A stretch of DNA of 64,000 nucleotides from Buddleja alternifolia (lineage: Eukaryota > Streptophyta > Magnoliopsida > Lamiales > Scrophulariaceae), in assembly GCA_019426215.1 (NCBI GenBank), contig CM033393.1:1555001-1619000 (forward strand), written 5' to 3'. How positions within the stretch are numbered: position 1 is the stretch's first letter; each line of letters opens with the position of its first letter. The position numbers and the translations under genes are program-made. Below, in pieces: positions 23,167-36,269 of the stretch. The notes under the pieces are model-generated. The model worked only from the letters and a program-made list of their open reading frames with translations, had not been told where the DNA came from and ran no database searches.

Positions 23167-26100
23167 TTACTTTGGTGGTCTTCTGTACGGATACAATATG
23201 TCACCAAGACTCTGTTTTATTTGATTCCCTACTTTACGTATGTTCTTGGCTACTCCGTTTGCAACCAGGTTTGCGTTTCGAGTAAACCTGCATTTGGACA
23301 GAAAAGATCATGCTGGTAATATTGCACAAACTAGGGGGTATTTTTGTAATTATTCCTGGACTGCATAATTATCCCTAAAGATAAGTACCTAGCGGATGGA
23401 GAAATACGTATCAGGTTATCTAGCGAATATGAAGTATCGAGTGTAGCTTTGAGTTCTAGTGCACCCTAAAGTTTACAAATACTAATATACAAATTAAGAG
23501 AAAACACTTTTATTTTAGGATAATTTAGATAGACACCCCCTGAGTGAGACCCCTTTATAAAAAAAACACCGCAAGTTAAGAGACCTCCTTTTCAAGTTGT
23601 CAGATCTGACGAGGGTGCCTCGGTAGTTTGTGAAACCTCAGGCGGCTCGTGGCAATTACCCAATAAGTTAGAAATTTGCATGTACTTATCACTTTTATTT
23701 AAGTACGTAAAGAAACACAACATATGTGTCTAATTACACGCCTTAATTCATTATTAAACTAGGCTCCGAGGAAATTTCAACTGAATTCGGCCAAAAAGCA
23801 TAGTATTATTGCAGCATGGATCGTAAAAGAGCTTACCTGCTCAAAAACTCTTCCCCGTTTGAATTAGTGGGTTTCGGTGATCGATGTTGTGGCAATCCAT
23901 TACCATCTGTGACACGCAATAACATCAATTATTTTTTATATTTTCTACAAGAGTATAACATTAAGCAAATAATTACTGTAGATAAATTGTATTAAATGTT
24001 AAATCATTCAAATCATTCGATCAATTCATTATTTCAGAACGCAACATACTCAAGAATATCTTTTTCACTATTTGCGGCGTGGTCGTGATAATTTTATTTG
24101 AACGGAGCATGAGAAAAGCCTATATATTAAGGGCTTGTATGGTTTCATTTTCATCTCTAAAATCTCAATTCTGAAACTTTTGAGAACCAAAAACATGTTT
24201 GGTCCAAAGTATTTCTCTCCTTTTCTTGGGTTTCAATTTCTAATTTTTGAAAATTCAACTCAGAAAGAATTGAAAACAAGTCCTTGCTGTACCGGAAAGC
24301 GGAAACATTGCTGCAGGATTTAAGGGAAAATCAGGATAGATCAGCAAAATCATGTTGTACCAGAAAGAGAAAATCAGCGATTTTTTTTTTTTTGGTAATT
24401 AATATCAGCAGAAATTCAGAACCTTTTTTAACCAAAATCAAAGTTCTTTTGTTATGTAAAGATTGAACAAATATGGATGAATATTTGCAACATTCCTTGT
24501 CAAAGTCCCAATGTCTGAAAGAGGAGATTCAACTGCTTAGAACTTTTCTTAGTTTTTGAGGAAAACTTCACTTATTTAAAGTTTTATCCTCTGGGCTTTG
24601 TTCTCCTTGGTAGCAATTTTCGCACCTTCATCCTCTGGTAAATAAGTTATCAAACAAAAAATGATAAAATAATTTGTCAAAAAAGGTGGTGTTTCTTAAT
24701 TATAATTTTATTTGAACATTTATTTATATGACTAACTATATCATTAACTATAAATTTTACTTTATGAGTTACAATTTTTTAATTTACTTTTCTCTCAAAA
24801 TATATTTATCCAAATATATTTTCATTTTCATCACGTTTTTTCGTACAAAATTCCTTACAAAATCAAATTTATCCAAACATATTTTCATTCTCATCAATGC
24901 AAATTTGAAAACTCAATTTTCAACATTGAAAATGAGATTTGGAAATGAAAACAATACCATACAAGCCCTAATTGTCTCAAGATTAATTCATGCGACTTCA
25001 GGCAATCTCATGACAGTTCAAAGCTTCAGCTTTCCTCAGTGTTAAATGTTATGTTTAGATTGAATCACATTGAAACAAATCCTCAGATTTAGTTAAAAAA
25101 AACATAATAGTAGTGAAAGACCTCCACCAGATTACACATTTCCCTTGCCCAAATGAATAATCATCCCATTTGTTTCCTTTATATTTACTTAACAGAATTT
25201 CTACTTTTACATTCTTTTCAAAACACTAGAACAATAATACAACTGCTTCTCTCACCTAAGGCATTTTAGATATTAAACCATTAGCAAACACAATAATTAC
25301 CTTCTTTAATATGAATTTGACTAGGAGCAGATGCAGAAGCAGAATCAGCAGCATTGACTCGCCTATCCACTAAAACCTGCGGAGAAGGCTAAACTACATC
25401 AGCATAAACGAACATGAAACTATTAGAAAGACAAAACAGATAGAGAAAGACCCAAAAAACGTGGTAATGACCAAATTCAACAGGGAGAATTGAATCAAAT
25501 TTATAAAAACCAGCCGAAATAAACAATTTTGCATTCACAAATGACCAACCACTCGTTATATATAAAGATGTATAAGCGAACCTCTCTTATGACCAAAATC
25601 AGCATTCCATGAAAGATCAAATAAATTTTTTAATACTTGTATAGTTGAATATTTTGGCTGAAAGACTCGAATTTGGCCATATGAACATGTAAATAATTCA
25701 AACAACGGAACAACTGAGAAAAGCATATGACATGGAAACTAAGTAATATCTACCCCCATCCCTCGCCATCTCAACCAAAAAATTTCTCGCTCAAACAGAA
25801 ACTCATTAATTATCATTACCACAACACCGCTTGTGCTTGACCATGCAACTACGCATATTCAACTTATATCTCTCCCTTTCTCGAATTTCGTCAATGATGA
25901 TTAAAAACTCTAACCTTATTTCCATTATCTAACTTCAAAATTTTTCTTGTAATTATCGTCTCTTTGCCACATTCACGGGTTTATGTGGCCAAACAGTCCT
26001 TAAAATTTTACTATTCATTGATTCCCCAAGAGACCCTAAAAAATTTCCATTTTCTTAATGTTTTCCACATCATTAACCTTAGCACTGACTTCAACAGCAC

Positions 26101-27507
26101 CAATGCAAATATTATATTACATGAAACGTGTGTCAAGAACAAGATACTGCATTGTTTTACTTAAATAAGAATGATAAATGAGATGGGCATATTCCTACAA
26201 GTATTTCTTACAATGTTACTACGCTTCAACATAACCAATGAAGAACGCATAAAACTTTGAGACACTAACCTCAAGACCTACGCATACTGGCAATTCTGTT
26301 TGAGTCTGTTGCCCATCGGAAGTCTTTTTTTTTTGATCCGTGTAAAGAGAATAACCAACACAGGCATATCTAAAATCTGTGAAGCTCCTACCCTCTTTTG
26401 ATGCTTCCATCTCAGATTCCCCAACAATATATCGAGGTACTATTGATGAAACACGAAATCATAATCCAGTAAGAGCATGACTAGCAAGCATTTTTCATAA
26501 ACAAGCCATGCATATAAAGAGAACAACATGGGAAATACACGATTACTGTCCATACATAGATGAAAATATGCAAATCAAGCACAAGGTTATAAATTCTTCT
26601 GGCTCGTGGAAATTCATTTGCATGCTATTCTCAAGCTGCATAATCTTTTATGCATCAACAAAAATTGCAGCAGAACTTTATGGTCATGTTCTATTGTTCT
26701 AAAATAAAAACAAAATGCAGCACACTGACATATGCATCACAGACGCTCTAACACCGCCGTATTTTGTAAAATTCAATCACAGACATTCCTTCTAGCATTG
26801 AACATCTGTATGATCAAATACTCTCCACTTGGATAACTAAAGTTCACCATAACTAATGAGCACATCTCTGTCCCAAAGACGAAGCAGAAAACATACAATT
26901 CAGTGCCTCACTGTTTCTATAAAACAAATTCCTCACAACCTCTTATTTCCATCATAAGTGTACAAAAGAAACAAAAACATTTCTATCACTTGCACAAAGT
27001 TACAACCTATAAAACTGAAGCTACACAAAATCAAAAGTCAAAGCCATCCATCCAATATAAAAAAAAAAGAAAAAAACGAAACGCCTAATTAATCCAATCT
27101 TGGACCTTAAACATCCATAGTTTACGCATTCAACTAAGAAAAAGCGCAACTATCGCGATAATCAAAAAAGGCGGAAAATTAGGGTTACCATTAGGAAGAG
27201 AACGAGTGAGGCCAACGCAGAGAGGATTGCGAGAATCAGCCTTGAAACGAGACGAATAGTAGAGGCAACCTTTGCAAGACTTTGCCTTGTTCACATTATT
27301 ACTAGTGGTGTTAGCAGCATTTGTGATATTTGTTGTCGAGGATGAAGCAGAATCGCCATGATCGTTCTGTTTCAGCTGATTCGAATCCTCCGCCGCCGCC
27401 GCCGCCGCCGCCGAGAGGATCGATTCGCCGGCCGGTGGCGATGCTGCCATTTCCGCCGCTGCGATTATCTTCTCTTCTTCGCGCTTCTTTATGTCGTCGT
27501 TCTCCAT
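23167..27507 (-). CDS. DUF8204-type Cys-motif protein, five exons, 251 aa
   Basis: The exons I infer on the minus strand are 27507-27189, 26439-26270, 25376-25301, 23906-23837 and 23287-23167. They total 756 nt, with every junction GT..AG and reading phase kept throughout. The N-terminus is Glu/Lys- and Ala-rich (a GCC-repeat codes the Ala run). Near residue 77 comes the conserved block CKGCLYYSSRFKADSRNP, then CVGL, then ESEMEASKEGRSFTDFRYAC and ELPVCVGLEVLVDRR. The basic C-terminus ends LGDILYPYRRPPK. The paired Cys motifs suggest metal binding or disulfides, but no biochemical function is known to me. I match the family by its conserved blocks (plant proteins I know as DUF8204). I chose the ATG at 27505-27507 because the upstream in-frame ATG at 27633 gives a Lys-rich leader that looks like 5' UTR. 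A 3' UTR probably extends to about 22840. Confidence 0.88.
23518..23665. mobile_element. Possible short MULE-type MITE
   Basis: GGATAATTTAGATAGACACC at the left and GGCAATTACCC at the right are weakly inverted, and the internal CCCCTGAGTGAGACCCC is typical of the genome's other short MULE-derived repeats (compare 27620-27875 and 30745-30979). It lies in the last intron of the DUF8204-type gene. No clear target duplication. Confidence 0.35.
24131..24968. mobile_element. Non-autonomous PIF/Harbinger-like element in an intron
   Basis: The termini are inverted: GGGCTTGTATGGTTTCATTT at the left, and the reverse complement of the right end reads GGGCTTGTATGGTATTGTTT. The flanking 3-bp repeat is TAA (24128-24130 and 24969-24971), which is the TTA/TAA target of PIF/Harbinger elements. 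No transposase is encoded in its 838 bp. It occupies the intron between exons 3 and 4 of the DUF8204-type gene and does not touch the splice sites. Confidence 0.72.
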
Positions 27508-27619
27508 AGCTGTTTTCTGTGGATTTTCTTTTGGTTTTTGTTCTCTCTTCTCTCCTCTGTCGGCTTTCTTATTTTCTTTTCCTGCATATGATAAGTTCTG
27601 ACATGGAGATAGTAAATAG
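27508..27619. other. 5' region of the DUF8204-type gene
   Basis: This lies immediately upstream of the chosen start codon (minus strand). It is A/G-rich on the coding strand and likely 5' UTR. The promoter would have to overlap or lie beyond the MITE that begins at 27620. Confidence 0.4.
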
Positions 27620-27875
27620 GAAAAAATACACATGGACCCCTGGCGTATTGTATAATTACTAAAGAAAGCCCTTATTTTTTAGACATTACATAAAATTCCC
27701 TTATGTGAAGCATTTCTTATAATTACACCTCATGTCTATTTCAAAATTCTTACTATTTGACCCCTGTAAACGTTGTTAATAAACCTGCTAAGGGGTGTAT
27801 TGTTCATTTTAGATAAGTGTAAGGGTTTTTGATTAGTACACAAATAAGTGAGGGGACCCGTGTATAATTTTTCCC
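27620..27875. mobile_element. Short MULE-type MITE upstream of the DUF8204-type gene
   Basis: The left end GGAAAAAATACACATGGACC matches the reverse complement of the right end (GGGAAAAATTATACACGGGTCC). The flanks AGTAAATAG (27611-27619) and AGTATATAT (27876-27884) agree at 7 of 9 bases, suitable for a decayed Mutator-type duplication. It lies about 110 bp upstream of the start codon, so it may supply part of the promoter region. Confidence 0.55.
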
Positions 27876-28085
27876 AGTATATATGTAATTTAGAATTTTA
27901 CACATGAAATCCTATAATAATTAGGGTGTACTAAAAAACTGAATGAAGCCAAATCATAGCTAAATTTTCCTTAATATAATAAATAAAGTTTGAAACTCGG
28001 CTCTATTAATTAATAGTATAACATATATTGAAGAAATCAAGGTGCAAGCTCAATTCGAATTCAAATCAATTAAAGCTCAATCAAA

Positions 28086-29387
28086 GGGTAAATTACACCC
28101 AACCCCCCTGTGATAAGTCTTATTATCACTCCACCCCCCTATAAAAAAATAATTAACACAAAACCCCCCTAAAAAATTTAAATTATACACACTGCCTCCC
28201 TTAAACTAAAAACTTCTCTGAAAAGACGAAAATACCCTTATTTTTAAAAATATTTACACAAATATTTTTCTATTTTATTTTATATTTACTAATTATTTTA
28301 TAATTTTTTTTCCTTTCTTCCCCAACTTCATCTTCTTCCCCAAAACCCTAATCCTAATACACTATTTCTTCACCCATCCAAAATCAACTTCTCCATCCAA
28401 AATTAGCCCCCAAACATACATTATACATACATTATCATCACCCGCTGTCCACCGCCGAACAAAAAACCGCGCAACCACCTTCTCTTCGTCTGTAAATCGA
28501 GCCACCACCGCGCTGTCACCGCCGCCGCCTTTCCCCTACAAATCGAGCAACCATCTCTTCCCCTCTCAAAAATAGCGCCACCAGCTTCTCCTAGTTTTTG
28601 AATCGAGCCACCATCAATTCTTGGTGCAATGGGGCGAATTGCAGGTTGGAGTTTTGGATTTGCAGGTGGGTTTGGGTGCTGGATGAGCAGATTTGGGTTT
28701 GCAGGTGGGTTTTCAATGTTGAATTTCGAGACGTGTTGGATTTGCCGGTTGCAGGTGGTCACCGGTGGGCAGGAGATGGGGAGGCGAGCGAAGGTGGAAA
28801 TGGAGTGTGGCAGCGGATTGAGGGGGAGTGAGGTGGCGGCAGAGGGCATATGCAGATGTGGTGAGCTATGGCGGCCGGTAGACGGGGAGGCGAGGTGACG
28901 ACAGGTGGAGGAAAACGTTGGTAGGTAGAAGATGGTGGCTCAGGCAACTTGGAGGTGGGTGATGACGATGCTAGCAGTGGTCGCCGGAGAAGAGGGTGGT
29001 GGCAGTGTCCGTCGGAGAAGAGGGTGGTGGCGGTGTGTTATAAATCATATTTTTTTAACATAATATATTTATATATTATTATATATAAAAATTATATATT
29101 TATAAATTATATTTAACTTTTATTATAAATTATATTTAATAAAATATAAGTATTTAAGGTTGACCGTCGATCTTAGCAGATCAGATCCAACGGTTGTTAG
29201 ATTAAGGACAAAATAGTTTTTTACTGATAAAATACTGATAACCATTCACATAACAAGCAAGTGGCGCGCGTGAGGAGGTAAATAGCTTCTTTAATTGATT
29301 CACAGGGGGGTAATATGATAATTTTTTTTCCATAGGGGGCGGAGTGATAATAAGGTCGATCACAGGGGGGTTGGGTGTAATTTACCC
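28086..29387. mobile_element. Non-autonomous MULE with ~90-bp inverted repeats
   Basis: GGGTAAATTACACCCAACCC at the left is repeated in inverted form at the right end, and similarity continues for roughly 90 bp (both arms carry TTATTATCACTCC and runs of CCCCCC). The flanks CTCAATCAAA (28076-28085) and CTCGATCAAA (29388-29397) differ at one base. The interior has a GC-rich centre with ACCACCG/GGTGG repeats (about 28430-29035) and an AT-rich arm. The open frame in the GC-rich centre is compositional. I see no captured gene I can name. Confidence 0.75.
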
Positions 29388-30566
29388 CTCGATCAAATAT
29401 GATTTAGTTGATAATCAAATTATGCTGAAATGCAAATATTAAAATTCGAGAATAGTTCAAACAAATTTACGATACTAATTTGGATAAGGATTGATAAATT
29501 GATTCGTAAGAAATTTAACAATCATTACAGCTATATTCATACTATATAATACAATAAAACATTTTATCATATTTCTATTATAATTATATTCTTCTTTCAT
29601 ATCTTATTATGATTATATGCATTTCATTGTTTTTCTTATGGTTGCGAGATTTTTATTTCACACATTCATTTATTATTTACAATATAATCTTAAACTTTAT
29701 GACAAAGCACATCCAGTTGTAGTTGTTAATGTATATTTGTGGTCGATATAGTTCGGCTAATCTTATATAATTAACGTCCGTATACCCTGTATATATTTGT
29801 ATTTCTAGTACTTTTATAATCATTTTTCACATAATAGATACACAAGAGTTCTATTTTTTCCGTGCTTAAACTATATCATGGTATCCATTATCCCTATCAT
29901 GGTATTAATTATCCCGGCCGAGACTTCGAAACTTTGGGAACTCCTAAAAGTGAAGAAATGTAGAACAAGTAATTATGGTCATACATTTACTACGGAATAC
30001 ATTATGAACTCCAAAACGTCGTCAAGGAACCTGAAAACATTGATCTACAATATGATCATACATACATGTACCGAATATGTCGAAAATCAAGTAAAAAGAA
30101 GAGGAGAAGAACGTTGATTTCCAGATATGAACCACTTCTAACAGGTTACTTGACCATCTTTAGCAGGCCCCATCTCACAGGTACTGGCACAATTACAACC
30201 TTCCTATATTACAACATTATGAACAACAGATCCTATGTCGACCTCACTATATGAACGACTCTAATTATTCAGGACGCATAGTTCCACGACCTCCTATCAA
30301 TACTCCAGTTTTGATGTCCATATTGTCACACACCTAAAATATTTGCTGTATTTAGCCAACAATATCCTCTCAGTGATGTAAACTCGCGAAAATCTTCAAG
30401 TACCACGGGTTAGCCTGTTTCCACACTTGCTTCGATTGAAGATAAGCAACAAACAAGGCAGAATTGGAAATCCGGATAGCAAAAGCAAATTGTAAGTGAC
30501 AGAAAGTTCAATTTAAAAACCCCGTTTTTCTTTGATCTCGAAACAAAGCAAAAGTTGCGCCATATG
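29388..30566. other. Spacer and probable 3' UTR of the TMCO4-like gene
   Basis: AT-rich sequence without a supported gene. The part nearest 30566 probably contains the 3' UTR of the TMCO4-like gene (minus strand). The open frame near 29878-30117 is short and shows no family resemblance. Confidence 0.4.
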
Positions 30567-33500
30567 CTATAACTTGACAACTCTTCGGTTGAAAACAGGA
30601 TAGTAGGTATCGAGCTCAAGCTGCTCTAGTATCTGTTGAGTGCTCCATAGATAAGAGGAGTGGCCATCAATAACTTCAGTTACATCAACCTGTTAATTCA
30701 AGGAGATGGTTAAAAACAATACATACATATATATATATATATAAGATAATTACATGCATGCCCCTCACTTAATGGGTAATTACTAAGAACCCCCTAAGGC
30801 TTTGAAAATTACCAAGACACCTCTTGTCAGGTGCTGATTACTCAGAAAATAGGGGGTGAATTTGTAATCTGTTTTATATTGACACAGGTGATATTGTAAT
30901 ATGCTTTTGCTGATTATTTTTCAAATCTCGGTATGTTTTTCATACTTAGTCTCACGCAGGGGGTCCATGTAATTTACCCTATATTATAAACTAAGCAGCA
31001 ATAATCAGCGTTAATCAGAAATGGCATTTACGTTTTCAATGCCGGGCACATCAACTGGTTGAATCCCTGCTAATCCTTGGGTGAGAAGACTGTAAAAAAG
31101 ATAAGACATAATCAAATAAAAGATCAATATTAAGATGTAAAAGAATGTACGAGAAGAAAATTATATGCGTGTTTCTTCTTAGTTTCGATGAAAATACGAG
31201 CATGATTAATTCAAATAAGTTTATTCTAAAATTTTGAATTGTGATGGTAAGAGTTGCATACTTGGCACGAAATGCGATTCCAAGCATCCAATCATTTGTA
31301 GAATATGCATTCACGTATCTCCCAGACACCACCTGCAGAAATATAGACAGTCTTACTTCAAAACTATATGTCAAGGCACCAATAGAGATAATAGATGTTT
31401 AATTACTTGAAAATTAGCAAAATCGATCTGGGAAAGAAAAAATAAAATCAGCAATGTAAAACTACCTTTCGAGTGGCTTCCCAGTTCATATCTTTAATCG
31501 CTATCGGAGCTCCAAGTAGAACAACTCTTTCCACTAGTCCAGCTGGTGAAAAAATAAAAAACCGGAATCAGTTGCGAAGAACACTAGTTAAATTGTACCC
31601 TCATCACCACTCCCCCATCCGCAAAAAAAAAAAAAGAAATAAAAAACAAGGACCAAATCAATGTGGGAGGTTACCGTTAGTTTCACTTTCAGCCAAAATC
31701 TGGAGGCACCTAAAAATTACCCTTGCTCCAAGTGAGAATCCTACAAGTGTTACAGGCCTGGAAAATTTACAACCACAAATCATAATTGGAATGCAAAACT
31801 TTCACTTTTTTCAACAAATTGAAAAAAACCTCTCTTTTTTTTTGACAATGTATTTTATAAGTTTTACCTTTGCCCTTGCAACCCCTTCAGTAACACTTCT
31901 GCAAGTAGTTTACCTGCCTTATCAGATCTACACAATATGGCACCACATAAGATTATTCTGAGTAAGAATCGACAAAGACAGAAGGGAAATATGTTTTCAT
32001 TACCAGAACTGTTTCCACTGCAACTTTTCCAACAAATAATTTTAATTTTGAGAGCAGATTCTTTCTTTTCTTATTGTGATAAACATTCAGGTTGTATAAA
32101 TATTAAAAAGCCGCAGTTTCTTCCCCATCCCATTGTAATAATATCTTCCAGACGGCAAAGTAACAAGGAAAACCTGTCCACGGCAATTGCCCATTTGCTG
32201 TCAATAAAATCGGTAAGAGCAAGTAATGTTGCCGGCCAAGCCAGTGCGGTCAAAAGGCCGCTTAGTACAGTCAACATGGCACCTTGCTTCATCATTCCCA
32301 TGGCAATTCCTGCAGCAGAAGTTGTCGTGTTTATATCATAGAGCAATCTCTATATGAATCTAGCTTATTAATGCAATGTATTCAGCTGCATGAACAAAAT
32401 CCTTTACTTGAAGTAAGCCAGTCTTGAATAGCAGTGCTTACAGCTATAAGATTCTTGGACTCCCACTGCAGAGCATAACTAAAGAAAAAGAAGTGCTTAT
32501 ATGTTAAATGACATCCAATATCATGCAGCAATTTCGGGAAAATACTGTAAACCTAGGTCATCGTCCTCAACGAAATGATGAGGCCGACTGTACCTTTCCA
32601 AGTTATGATCTTGTCCTTCCCAAGGTCTTATAAAGTCTTCTTCCTCGAAAACAAATCCCGATACTGAGATCTCAACCCCTAGCCGCTGACAAGAAAAGCC
32701 GTAATCAGGAAAAGACACAGAGAAGGGTAGACCAGTGTAAAAAGATGAGTCTCTCAGCTCCATAAGAAAGTCAATATAAAAAGATTTCATGTATTTGGGA
32801 CAAGGACAGAAGTATGTACCCAATCATGTTAACAAGATAACAAAAGAAAAGGTATGAATATATCCAAAATACTTCTCTTTCTTTTTCTTTAATTTTTCAT
32901 TTATGCTAAAGCTGAAAACTCACTCCTTGGTTATGGTTTTCCCCTATAGCTTTAAACTCAAATTCATCAACCTCCCCGATTCTCCTTGCCATTTTGCTTC
33001 CAGTAAGTCCAGCTCCAGCAGCTGGGTTGATTGAAAGTTGGAAAATATTATCAGGTGGATAAAAATAATAAAACATATGCATAAATAAATGTGTCTGTGC
33101 GCTTGTTGTGTATATACATATGCAACCAATCGTTATTGTAAAGGGCTAATTAAAATTGCCATTTAGCAGGATGCAAAGCACAGAAGAAGAAATATATGTC
33201 TATACCCTGAAAAAGAAATTCAACTTAGCAAGAAATTTAATTGAAGTTGATTCATGTATAAATATCCCAAAACTGCATCTTCTACCTACCACCAAAGGAA
33301 GCCGCAACAGCAACAGAACCTGCAACACTTCCAGCAGCACTAGCTACAGCAGCAAACCCACCAGCTCCAATAACAGGGATAATAGTCCCTAACGTAGGTG
33401 CTAAAGCACCGAACCCTGCAGCAATTGCTGGGGCAGCTAAACCTGTGACACTCAAATTAACCCCAAAGCCAAATTAGATCCAAGAAACTGTAAAAACTTG

Positions 33501-35978
33501 TTTGAGCATTTATCAAGAAAAGGAAAATAATTAAGAATGATAAAAGATAACATAACATACCTCCAGTAACTGCCAACAAGGTTCCTCCAGTTAAAGCAGC
33601 AGCACCTATGATACCCCCACGTTTCCATTTAGCCCATTTGCTTTTTGGAGTTCTGGCTTCTTCCTTGGACTCCTCTTCTTTGAGGATAGCCATTGCAGAA
33701 CAAGCAATCATGGTCTCTATAGCTTCCTGCACAAAGATTTTTCTGCTGAGAAGGAAATGAACAGAATCACACGAAGGGATCCGAGTCATTTGAGCATAAA
33801 GGTTTTTAGAAAATTATGGAATCAAAGACCAAGTCAAAATCATCAAATTCCAAGTGTATTAATGTTCACTTTGTTCAAAATTAGATCATAAAAACAGATA
33901 CCAAAAAAAGACGACATGCTTGGGAGAAAACTACGGGATGAAAGTGAAACAGATATTTATTTGTTAAACTGTAAAGGGAAAACATCGTCAAGACATGCTT
34001 CCCTTACTCGGGGAGAATTTTCACTATCAGAATAAATTCCTTTTTAATCCATAAATGATCATGTGATGGAAAAGATTCCAGACGATTAAGTTCAACTGCA
34101 AGAAAACCTTTATATGAAAGAAACTCTAGGGATGACGAACCACCATAGATTCATATATTAAACTTATCATATACTTTGCTTGCAAAGTGCATCCTTTCTG
34201 TAATACATTTCCTCTCTGACATGACCATGCCTTTCTGGCCATTCTATCAGTATCATACCAGTTTATTTAACAATTTATAACAACCCTGCACATAATTCTT
34301 TATTTTGAATTTTGATAAAGTAGCACCAAAAAGATCTCACTGCTACTAAATATACCAAAAACAGACTAGGAACAAATGCATGAACTGAGACTAAACAATT
34401 TAACATATTAGGAAGAATGAAATGTACCACTTTTATCCACTTCACATCAAACCAGGTAGCTAGCAGTCTCAATGCCACACGATGTCTGGCATCGTAACCT
34501 TTTCTTCGCCTGGTGGATTTTTTGTCGTCTTCAGGGGTATCAGCTAGACAAGCTGAAAGAAGCTCATACAGAACAGCCACTTTCCTTCCGTAACTAAGCA
34601 TTGTTAACTCTTCCAATGGTTTTTCATCAGATACAGAGATGGAGTCCACATGAGCTTCCTCAACAATAGATATATTTGTATTTAATTCCTGCTGACCATT
34701 ATCACGGTCATTTTTCTCTTTAGGTTTCGACTCTTGCATTGTCTCAGGAGTTGAAAACTTCTCCCGACAAGCATGCTCATATTCACGTTGTTTCTCCTTT
34801 TTGGACTCATAATCAGCAGGTGTTTTCTCCATGCTGGAAGACATAGCTTCTACACCATTGGTTAAAGCAAGTTCCTTTTCAGCAGCTTCTTCAGATACTT
34901 GTCCGCTTTCCTCAGCAAGTAACCTTAAAAACTGATGACAAAGCAAGAGTCTCATGATTAGAAACCATACTCATTTATGTCTGCAATAGGTTATTAGACC
35001 TGATAGAATTTACTATAACTTCGAGAGTTGCCTTCAGCAACCACACATTTTGTCATTTCCTAATGTGCTTTTAACAGTAGGATGGCTTACTCAGAGAACA
35101 CTTTCTTCCCAAAAGTAAAGCATAATAACTTGAGGTAAACTTTTTCGTTCCCTCTCAACTTCTACTGTCTTCTAGCATGCTCAGAATAAAGATGTAGTTT
35201 TGAATAACAAATACCCAATGATCTAAAGAAACTATTGGAGAATTCTTGCATTTCCCTAAAACAATAGCCCAACAAGTTTACATATAACCTTGTGAGACCA
35301 AAAAGCATTAAACAATAAATTTTTCCACATCACTCGAGCAGAATTTTCCCTCAAATTAAGTTTTATCAACTAATTGAATCCACAATTTGCATTGGCCATT
35401 TTCCACCAAACTCAAAATCCTGTTAGCTTATTAGTCCCCAAAAATTGCAACAATTTGCGTTGTATTCGTCACACGCATAACCATACGAGCATCAAAACAT
35501 TCACATAGAAATTAAATAAAAAGCCAACAAGTAAAAAAATAAAAGGACTAACAGCTCCAACATGATGCTTGGCAGGTGAATATGCTGCAGTTTCCTCCAG
35601 TCCATCCCAGGCTCTGCTATCAACATCTAGAAACCTATAACCAATCACACACACAAAAATCACCTCATTTTCACACACATTTACTTCAATACACAAATCG
35701 TATATACACACATAAAAACCGAACGATCAGTACTTGAAGACAGGCCGAAGTAGACCGGCGGATTGGTGGACCCACAGCTGGGGGTCATCGGAAACAGAAT
35801 CGGCACCACTACTACTCTTACGGCCGCGCTCCTCCGACGGCTTGAAAACGTCGTCGTCCTGGCGGTCGGGCGGAAATCCCAACGGAAGAGTCTGGTGCAC
35901 CTGCGCTTGGTTCAGAGCCAGCGAAAAGAGCGCCGCCGCCGCGTATTTCTGCGTCGGCGACAACGCCAACGATGGCAT
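30567..35978 (-). CDS. TMCO4-like (DUF726) transmembrane and coiled-coil protein, 15 exons, 671 aa
   Basis: The exons I infer (minus strand) are 35978-35734, 35634-35553, 34931-34428, 33726-33561, 33442-33293, 33021-32924, 32685-32594, 32478-32408, 32309-32174, 31927-31868, 31757-31675, 31542-31466, 31332-31262, 31089-31032 and 30689-30567. They total 2016 nt with phase kept at every GT..AG junction. The protein has an acidic Lys/Glu-rich region (residues about 115-200) and Gly/Ala-rich hydrophobic segments (about 310-380). A further hydrophobic stretch lies near 480-500. An alpha/beta-hydrolase elbow reads VGFSLGARVIF (Ser about 543). Asp in STNDW (about 602) and His in DGHSS (about 641) could complete a triad; that is inference. 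The family includes human TMCO4 and yeast Mil1, a membrane-associated putative lipase linked to clathrin adaptors. The plant role is unknown. A second MULE sits about 290 bp upstream of the ATG. Confidence 0.93.
30745..30979. mobile_element. Short MULE-type MITE in the last intron of the TMCO4-like gene
   Basis: The left end ATAATTACATGCATGCCCC resembles the reverse complement of the right end (GGGTAAATTACATGGACCCC). The interior includes TAGGGGGTGAATTTGTAAT. The neighbouring TA-repeat (30728-30743) hides the target duplication. The element lies between exons 14 and 15 and leaves both splice sites intact. Confidence 0.5.
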
Positions 35979-36269
35979 CCTTTTTTTTCCTTCTAAATTG
36001 CACAAATTAGCATAAAATGGATCGCGATTGAACGCATTAGGTCAAATTAATCGAATATTATATGTGAATTTGATCGATTTATGGATGATCGTCCGAAGAA
36101 TGTGCAAAGACGACGATCAGTCTTCGTTTTTTCTCTTTTGAATCTTTTCTCGACGGTTGAGTCTTGACTCGGGAAACAAACGGCGCCGTTTTGGAGAATG
36201 GGGGTTAATTTGCAGATTGCACCCTTGGATTTTTATCTTTGTAGCAAATTGTATATGGAATTGTTATGA
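35979..36269 (-). promoter_or_regulatory. Upstream region of the TMCO4-like gene up to MULE B
   Basis: About 290 bp of host sequence remains between the start codon and the MULE inverted repeat. It contains an AACGGCGCCGTTTT palindrome (36179-36192). The whole segment is repeated almost perfectly at 42540-42832 as part of the tandem duplication. That it includes the core promoter is inference from position. No TATA box is obvious. Confidence 0.5.

Noticed and set aside
28421..28898. Pro/Gly/Arg-rich open frames on both strands
   Set aside because: They lie in the GC-rich centre of a non-autonomous MULE and are explained by composition; no domain is visible.
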